This document shows positions 60,176-64,000 of a DNA stretch of 64,000 nucleotides, one piece after another. Both the position numbers and the translations under genes were made by a program. Source of the stretch: Paenibacillus sp. 1781tsa1 (GTDB lineage Bacteria > Bacillota > Bacilli > Paenibacillales > Paenibacillaceae); contig NZ_JAMYWY010000001.1 in assembly GCF_024159265.1 (NCBI RefSeq), positions 1,240,001 to 1,304,000 on the forward strand. Direction: 5' to 3'. The notes beneath the pieces were generated by a model. That model did not search any database and was not told where the DNA came from. It worked only from the letters and a program-made list of their open reading frames with translations. Every line of letters begins with the position of its first letter. The first letter of the stretch is position 1.

Positions 60176-60979
60176 ATGACCTACGTTCATGAAGAAATGA
60201 AAGATACGATTAGACAACAGCTGAAGCAGATTGAACAGGAGGAGCAGGTACGGATCATTTATGCCTGTGAATCAGGCAGCCGGGCGTGGGGATTTCCTTC
60301 CCAGGATAGTGATTATGATGTGCGTTTTCTGTATGTAAGACCGCTGGAATGGTACTTGTCGATCAAGGATCGAAGGGATGTTATTGAGCGCCCGATCAGT
60401 GATCAGCTTGATATCAATGGTTGGGATCTGCGCAAGGCGTTGAAGCTGTTTCGCAAATCGAACCCGCCACTCTTGGAGTGGCTGCAATCCCCCATCCAGT
60501 ATGATGAACGGTATAACGTGGCACAGCATATCCGGGCCCTTTCACCGTTGACCTTCTCGCCCAAGTCCTGCATGTATCATTATCTGAATATGGCGAAGGG
60601 CAATTTCCGGGATTATTTACAAGGTGAGCGAGTGAAGATTAAAAAGTACTTCTATGTTCTTCGTCCATTGCTCGCTTGTGGGTGGATCGAACGTTATGAT
60701 GCGATGCCACCAATGGCATTTGAAGAGCTGGTGCGAGAACTTGTCCCTGCGAATACATCGCTGTATACGGAGATTCATGAATTGCTGCGCCGCAAAAAGG
60801 CAGGCGAGGAGCTGGATCTGGAGCCGCAGTTGCCAGCAATACAGACTTTTCTGGCCGAGAAGATCGAGCATTTTGAACAACTGGCCGGACAGATGGAAAA
60901 TGAGCAGGTGATTCAATTTGAAGATTTGGATCGAATTTTCCGCTTGGCATTGCAAGAGGTGTGGGGCGAAGGGGAATAA
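60176..60979 (+). CDS. rlaP: RlaP-type predicted nucleotidyltransferase (RNA repair)
   Basis: The 267-residue protein of the Nuc-transf_2 (PF10127-like) family has a polymerase-beta-fold active site: IIYACESGSRAWGFPSQDSD followed by YDVRFLYVRP, with GS and the two metal-binding Asp in DSDYDVRF. The C-terminal half is helical (MYHYLNMAKGNFRDYLQGER, KIKKYFYVLRPLLACGWIER). RlaP proteins are linked with RNA ligase and RNA-repair genes and are thought to add or restore nucleotides at damaged RNA ends; the exact reaction is not established. It follows rsr by 26 bases and is probably co-transcribed. ATG 60176 follows CGGAGGCGG. Confidence 0.88.
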   Translation: MTYVHEEMKDTIRQQLKQIEQEEQVRIIYACESGSRAWGFPSQDSDYDVRFLYVRPLEWYLSIKDRRDVIERPISDQLDINGWDLRKALKLFRKSNPPLLEWLQSPIQYDERYNVAQHIRALSPLTFSPKSCMYHYLNMAKGNFRDYLQGERVKIKKYFYVLRPLLACGWIERYDAMPPMAFEELVRELVPANTSLYTEIHELLRRKKAGEELDLEPQLPAIQTFLAEKIEHFEQLAGQMENEQVIQFEDLDRIFRLALQEVWGEGE

Positions 60980-61091
60980 TTAGGACGTTCCTTCACCCAG
61001 GCGTGCGATCAAATGAGGGATGTTCACGTCTAGAACGTATAAAGTCCAAGTCGACTGGCTGATTGTGAAGAATCACGAGGGAGAGAATGTT

Positions 61092-61286
61092 CTAAGGAAC
61101 ACAGGACATCTACTGTGGCATCCAGAGTGTCTTTTTAAATTGTAAGGAACATGGGACACGTTATTTTCCGAAAAAGTTGGATAAAAGGATGGGAAAAGGC
61201 GGTTTAGCTCCATATAGCGTGACTCGGGTTCGTTAGATTTACGGGGACACTGCTCCACATGAAATAAGACGCCAGCGATTCGTTAG
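61092..61286. repeat. Dispersed repeat R1, copy D
   Basis: Units at 61092-61116 and 61142-61166 (CTAAGGAACACAGGAC type) and inverted units at 61212-61236 and 61262-61286 (ending GTTCGTTAG or ATTCGTTAG). Start spacings are exactly 50, 70 and 50. Closest to copy A (shared AAGGAAC variant and similar flanks). It fills most of the gap between rlaP and hen1, so it lies inside the putative RNA repair transcript. Confidence 0.85.
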
Positions 61287-61363
61287 CGCTCCATCATGTA
61301 GTTGTGCTGCTCTCACTCCGGGACGTTCAAGTATGTTGGGGCTTTCAGCAGGTTAGTAGACAC

Positions 61364-61401
61364 GCTCTGGGGCGTGATGAAAGCTCTGGGGCGTGATGAA
61401 A
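61364..61401. repeat. 19-bp tandem duplication upstream of hen1
   Basis: GCTCTGGGGCGTGATGAAA occurs at 61364-61382 and, perfectly, at 61383-61401. It ends 25 bases before the hen1 start, just before the AAAAGGAGGAG ribosome site, so it is in the 5' leader of that gene. Confidence 0.85.
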
Positions 61402-61426
61402 TTTTCAAATAAAAGGAGGAGAACTG

Positions 61427-62911
61427 ATGCATCTGATCTTGAAAGCAAGCGGCGCTGACGCGGGGGTTATATCCCATTTGTTAGCGAAGAACCCGCTGAA
61501 TATATATGATCGTGTAGACAAAGGCGTGCGTGTAAGAATGGTGTACACCAAGGCTACAGAGACCGAAACAGAAGTGCTGATTCATGCCGAGCCTGATCCT
61601 GTGGATCTGGTCAGAGGCACGCCGGATGGGTATGACATAACGCAATATATCAATGATCGTGAGTTCGTGACCAGCAGCCTGTTCTGCTCCTACATACGTG
61701 GGGCGCTAGGAACGGCCCTGAATGGCAAGCCCAAGGAAGACTATGTGCAATGGGTAGGTCACGCTTTCGAATTGGAACTGACCTTTGGACCGGTGGCATC
61801 CGACCTGCCGGATCGGGTTGTGGAGGAATTATTCTCGCCATTAGGATACGCAGTTTCGATGGAACGTGGAGAGTTGTCCTATTCCTTTGATCTGAAAAAT
61901 AAAAGCACAGTTCGCCATATCACCTTGCGTGGTCGTAACACGGTACAACATGCATTGCGTCAGCTTTTTCTGCTGATTCCAGTGCTGGATAATTACAAAC
62001 ACTATTTCATCAGTGAAGATGAGATCGATAAAATCAAACGTTACGGTGAAGGGTGGCTGGATGCTCATCCACTGAAAGAGCTCATTGTGAAGCGTACGCT
62101 TCGTTTTGCCGAACTGATCCGGCAGTATGAGCGTCAAGAGGGTGCTTTGTATGCGTCTTTTGGACTGGAGAGCGGAATGGCTCAAGTCTTGGATACGGTT
62201 ATTCAGAAGAATAACGTGGGACATCGGGAAGACAGAGAACAAGATCAACGTGAGTCCGAGTCCGTTAGCGATGGCGGGCATTCTGAACCTCCTGTGCGGT
62301 TAAACGAGTTGCGTTATCGAGCGATTACGGATGTGGTATCAGCGTTGCCAGTCAAACGGAGCATTGTTGATATGGGAGCTGGTGAGGGCAAGCTGTCTGC
62401 TCGTTTGGCGCACATCTCCGGTGTGGAGTCAATTCTGGCGGTTGAACCTTCAGGTCAGTCACGACTACGGGCCATGGAGCGCTTCGCGAAGCTGGAGGGT
62501 CGTTCTGAAGTGGTGGCTATACCGGAGCCGATCATCGGTTCACTTTTTTATTTTGACGAGCAGATGCAAAACCAGGACGTCATGATCCTGTGCGAAGTGA
62601 TTGAGCATATTGAGGAATATCGTCTGAACAGAATTATGGATACAATCATGAACGAATATCAGCCAGAAGTGCTGCTAGTTACTACGCCAAACAAGGAATA
62701 TAACGAAGTGTACGCAATGGAGCAGGAAAGTTTCCGTCACCATGATCATCGCTTTGAGTGGACCCGTGCGGAGCTGGCTTCCCGGTGTGAGGAATGGACG
62801 CAACGGGGGAGCTATGGCTATGAAATTAAGGGTATCGGTGAGCATGTAGAAGGCTATGGACAACCTACTCAACTGGTCATTTTTGAGCGGAGAAAGGAGA
62901 GTCAATCATGA
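61427..62911 (+). CDS. hen1: 3'-terminal RNA ribose 2'-O-methyltransferase Hen1
   Basis: The 494-residue protein has the bacterial Hen1 layout: an N-terminal Pnkp-associated region (about 1-240; MHLILKASGADAGVISHLLA, KNPLNIYDRVDKGVRVRMVY, VNDREF-like YINDREFVTSSLFCSYIRGA) and a C-terminal SAM methyltransferase (IVDMGAGEGKLSARLAHISG; metal ligands in CEVIEHIEEYRL and the distinctive FRHHDHRFEWTRAEL). It methylates the 2'-OH at the 3' end of broken RNA before ligation, which protects the repaired site from repeated ribotoxin cutting. ATG 61427 follows AAAAGGAGGAG. It overlaps pnkp by 4 bases. Confidence 0.95.
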   Translation: MHLILKASGADAGVISHLLAKNPLNIYDRVDKGVRVRMVYTKATETETEVLIHAEPDPVDLVRGTPDGYDITQYINDREFVTSSLFCSYIRGALGTALNGKPKEDYVQWVGHAFELELTFGPVASDLPDRVVEELFSPLGYAVSMERGELSYSFDLKNKSTVRHITLRGRNTVQHALRQLFLLIPVLDNYKHYFISEDEIDKIKRYGEGWLDAHPLKELIVKRTLRFAELIRQYERQEGALYASFGLESGMAQVLDTVIQKNNVGHREDREQDQRESESVSDGGHSEPPVRLNELRYRAITDVVSALPVKRSIVDMGAGEGKLSARLAHISGVESILAVEPSGQSRLRAMERFAKLEGRSEVVAIPEPIIGSLFYFDEQMQNQDVMILCEVIEHIEEYRLNRIMDTIMNEYQPEVLLVTTPNKEYNEVYAMEQESFRHHDHRFEWTRAELASRCEEWTQRGSYGYEIKGIGEHVEGYGQPTQLVIFERRKESQS

Positions 62912-64000
62912 GGAGAAAAATGAGACCGAACGAAATCTCGGATAATGGCAGAGAACAGAAGGATCGGAAAAGTGGGACGGAGGAAAGACAGCGTGAGATT
63001 CGTCTACCCCACGCAGGCATTGTCGTTCTCGTCGGCCCATCCAACAGTGGCAAAAGTACGTTGCTGAATCGTCTCGTTGCAGAAAGCGTCATTCGCCGCA
63101 CGGAAGCCGTCTCGTCCGATCAATTCCGCATGCTGGTTGGAGATGATGAGTATGTGGATTGGAAACACCGTCCCCGTAGTGAAGCGGATGTGATCTATGC
63201 GGAGTATCAGCAAGTATCGGCCAAAGCCTTTGAAGCGATGGAGGCGATGCTCGCAACCCGCTGTCGTCTGAACAAGCTGACTTGGGTGGATGCGACACAT
63301 CTGTATCCAGAGGATCGGGAGCGGCTGATTCAGGTGGCAAGAAAAGCTCATGTATCTGTGATTGCTGTTGTGCTGGATATCCCGGAAAAAGAACTGCTGG
63401 AACGTGATGCCCAGCGGGAGTATCCGCGTGGACGCCAACGGGTGAAACAACAGGTGCAGCAGTTCAAGCGCACATTGCGCTCGATCCGTGAGGATGGCTT
63501 TGATGCCAGTTATGTGCTGAAGCAGCCGGATGAGATTACGTTTGTCCGCACATCCAATCCGCTGGTGACTGACATGGGTACAGGTATAGATATCATCGGA
63601 GATATTCATGGTTGTTACGAAGAAATGATGGAATTAATTGTGCGTCTCGGGTATGTGGACGAGGATGAAAGTGGCTTGTACCGTCATCCTGAAGGACGGA
63701 AATTGGTTTCGGTCGGCGACGTAACGAGCCGTGGACCAGAATCATTAAAATCTCTGTTGTTCTGGCAACGTCATTGTGACGCCGAGCTCGCCTACATGAT
63801 TGACAGCAATCACGGCTGGAAGATTGCACGTTATCTGGATGGTCATGACGTTACGCTGAATCATGGTGACGAACGTGTAGAGATAGAGTTGCAACAGCTT
63901 GAACAGGAGCACGGTCAGGAGACGGCGAAGCGAGTACGTGCAGAGCTTAGATCATTTCTGCTTGAAGCACCATCTCATCTGGTATTTTCCCGCAATGGGG
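62908..64000 (+). CDS. pnkp: Polynucleotide kinase-phosphatase Pnkp, N-terminal part (3' truncated by window)
   Basis: The open frame from ATG 62908 (ATGA overlap with hen1) runs off the right edge after about 364 residues; the full enzyme is near 850. An N-terminal charged extension of about 35 residues precedes the 5'-kinase domain (IVVLVGPSNSGKSTLLNRLV, EAVSSDQFRMLVGDD, WVDATHLYPEDRERLI). From about residue 230 comes the binuclear phosphoesterase (IIGDIHGCYEEMMELIVRLG, SVGDVTSRGPESLKSL, DSNHGWKIARYL). Typical Pnkp reads GDLVDRGP and GNHE/D here, so the second and third motifs deviate although the Asp, Asn and His metal ligands remain. The 3' ligase domain lies outside. It heals RNA ends together with Hen1. 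Confidence 0.95.
   Translation, partial: MRRKMRPNEISDNGREQKDRKSGTEERQREIRLPHAGIVVLVGPSNSGKSTLLNRLVAESVIRRTEAVSSDQFRMLVGDDEYVDWKHRPRSEADVIYAEYQQVSAKAFEAMEAMLATRCRLNKLTWVDATHLYPEDRERLIQVARKAHVSVIAVVLDIPEKELLERDAQREYPRGRQRVKQQVQQFKRTLRSIREDGFDASYVLKQPDEITFVRTSNPLVTDMGTGIDIIGDIHGCYEEMMELIVRLGYVDEDESGLYRHPEGRKLVSVGDVTSRGPESLKSLLFWQRHCDAELAYMIDSNHGWKIARYLDGHDVTLNHGDERVEIELQQLEQEHGQETAKRVRAELRSFLLEAPSHLVFSRNG

Overview
The window reads as chromosomal DNA of a low-to-moderate GC, spore-former-type Firmicute, most probably Paenibacillus. This is inferred from strong Shine-Dalgarno sites, several TTG/GTG starts, YesM/YesN-type two-component regulation, a Btr-like AraC/FhuD fusion regulator, a copper-amine-oxidase stalk-domain protein, YtrA/YhcF-type GntR-ABC operons and cre-like sites. 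There is no rRNA, phage or CRISPR array. About 43 protein genes are supported.

Layout. 0-3.5 kb: end of a chemotaxis receptor, a Vat-like acetyltransferase, an HU protein with an altered arm tip, a cold-shock protein and an orphan tyrosine recombinase. 3.8-12.4 kb: a sugar-sensing and uptake unit (YesN regulator, YesM kinase, sensory binding lipoprotein, MglBAC transporter) with two cre-like sites. 12.6-19.8 kb: a small membrane protein, a GGDEF-relic histidine kinase, and a MarR-controlled heterodimeric ABC exporter read leftward. 19.9-23.1 kb: an ADP-ribose cluster (NrtR/Nudix-like protein, NADAR protein, PARG-like glycohydrolase, TARG1/DarG-like macrodomain). 23.2-28.2 kb: a Fur-box siderophore uptake operon and its Btr-like regulator. 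28.8-33.3 kb: Gfo/Idh oxidoreductase, pyroglutamyl peptidase, and mqnB-mqnD of the futalosine menaquinone pathway. 34.5-37.8 kb: a GntR-ABC-permease operon. 38.3-46.7 kb: a coiled-coil protein, an esterase, NikR and a nikABCDE-like operon. 46.9-55.9 kb: a PatB-like C-S lyase, stalk protein, S9 peptidase, small membrane protein, aldo/keto reductase, a second GntR-ABC operon and a LURP/tubby-like protein. 56.1-64 kb: two WYL regulators read leftward, then a non-coding RNA, Ro60/Rsr (TROVE), RlaP-type nucleotidyltransferase, Hen1 and the start of Pnkp.

The most exciting locus is 56.1-64 kb. It is an RNA quality-control and repair island whose intergenic RNA folds as a circularly permuted tRNA (D arm, T arm, anticodon-like arm, acceptor stem closed by a hexaloop) carried on a long terminal stem. 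This is what is expected of a bacterial Y RNA partnered with the adjacent Ro protein.

The intergenic DNA carries two dispersed repeat families. Family R1 has four copies, each with four 25-bp units, two direct then two inverted, at start-to-start spacings of 50, 70 and 50 bp (one copy has 51 for the first). Family R2 has five full or partial copies of a roughly 210-230 bp element; the best copy has near 30-bp terminal inverted repeats and internal hairpins. There is also a 161-bp MITE-like element with 18-bp terminal inverted repeats.
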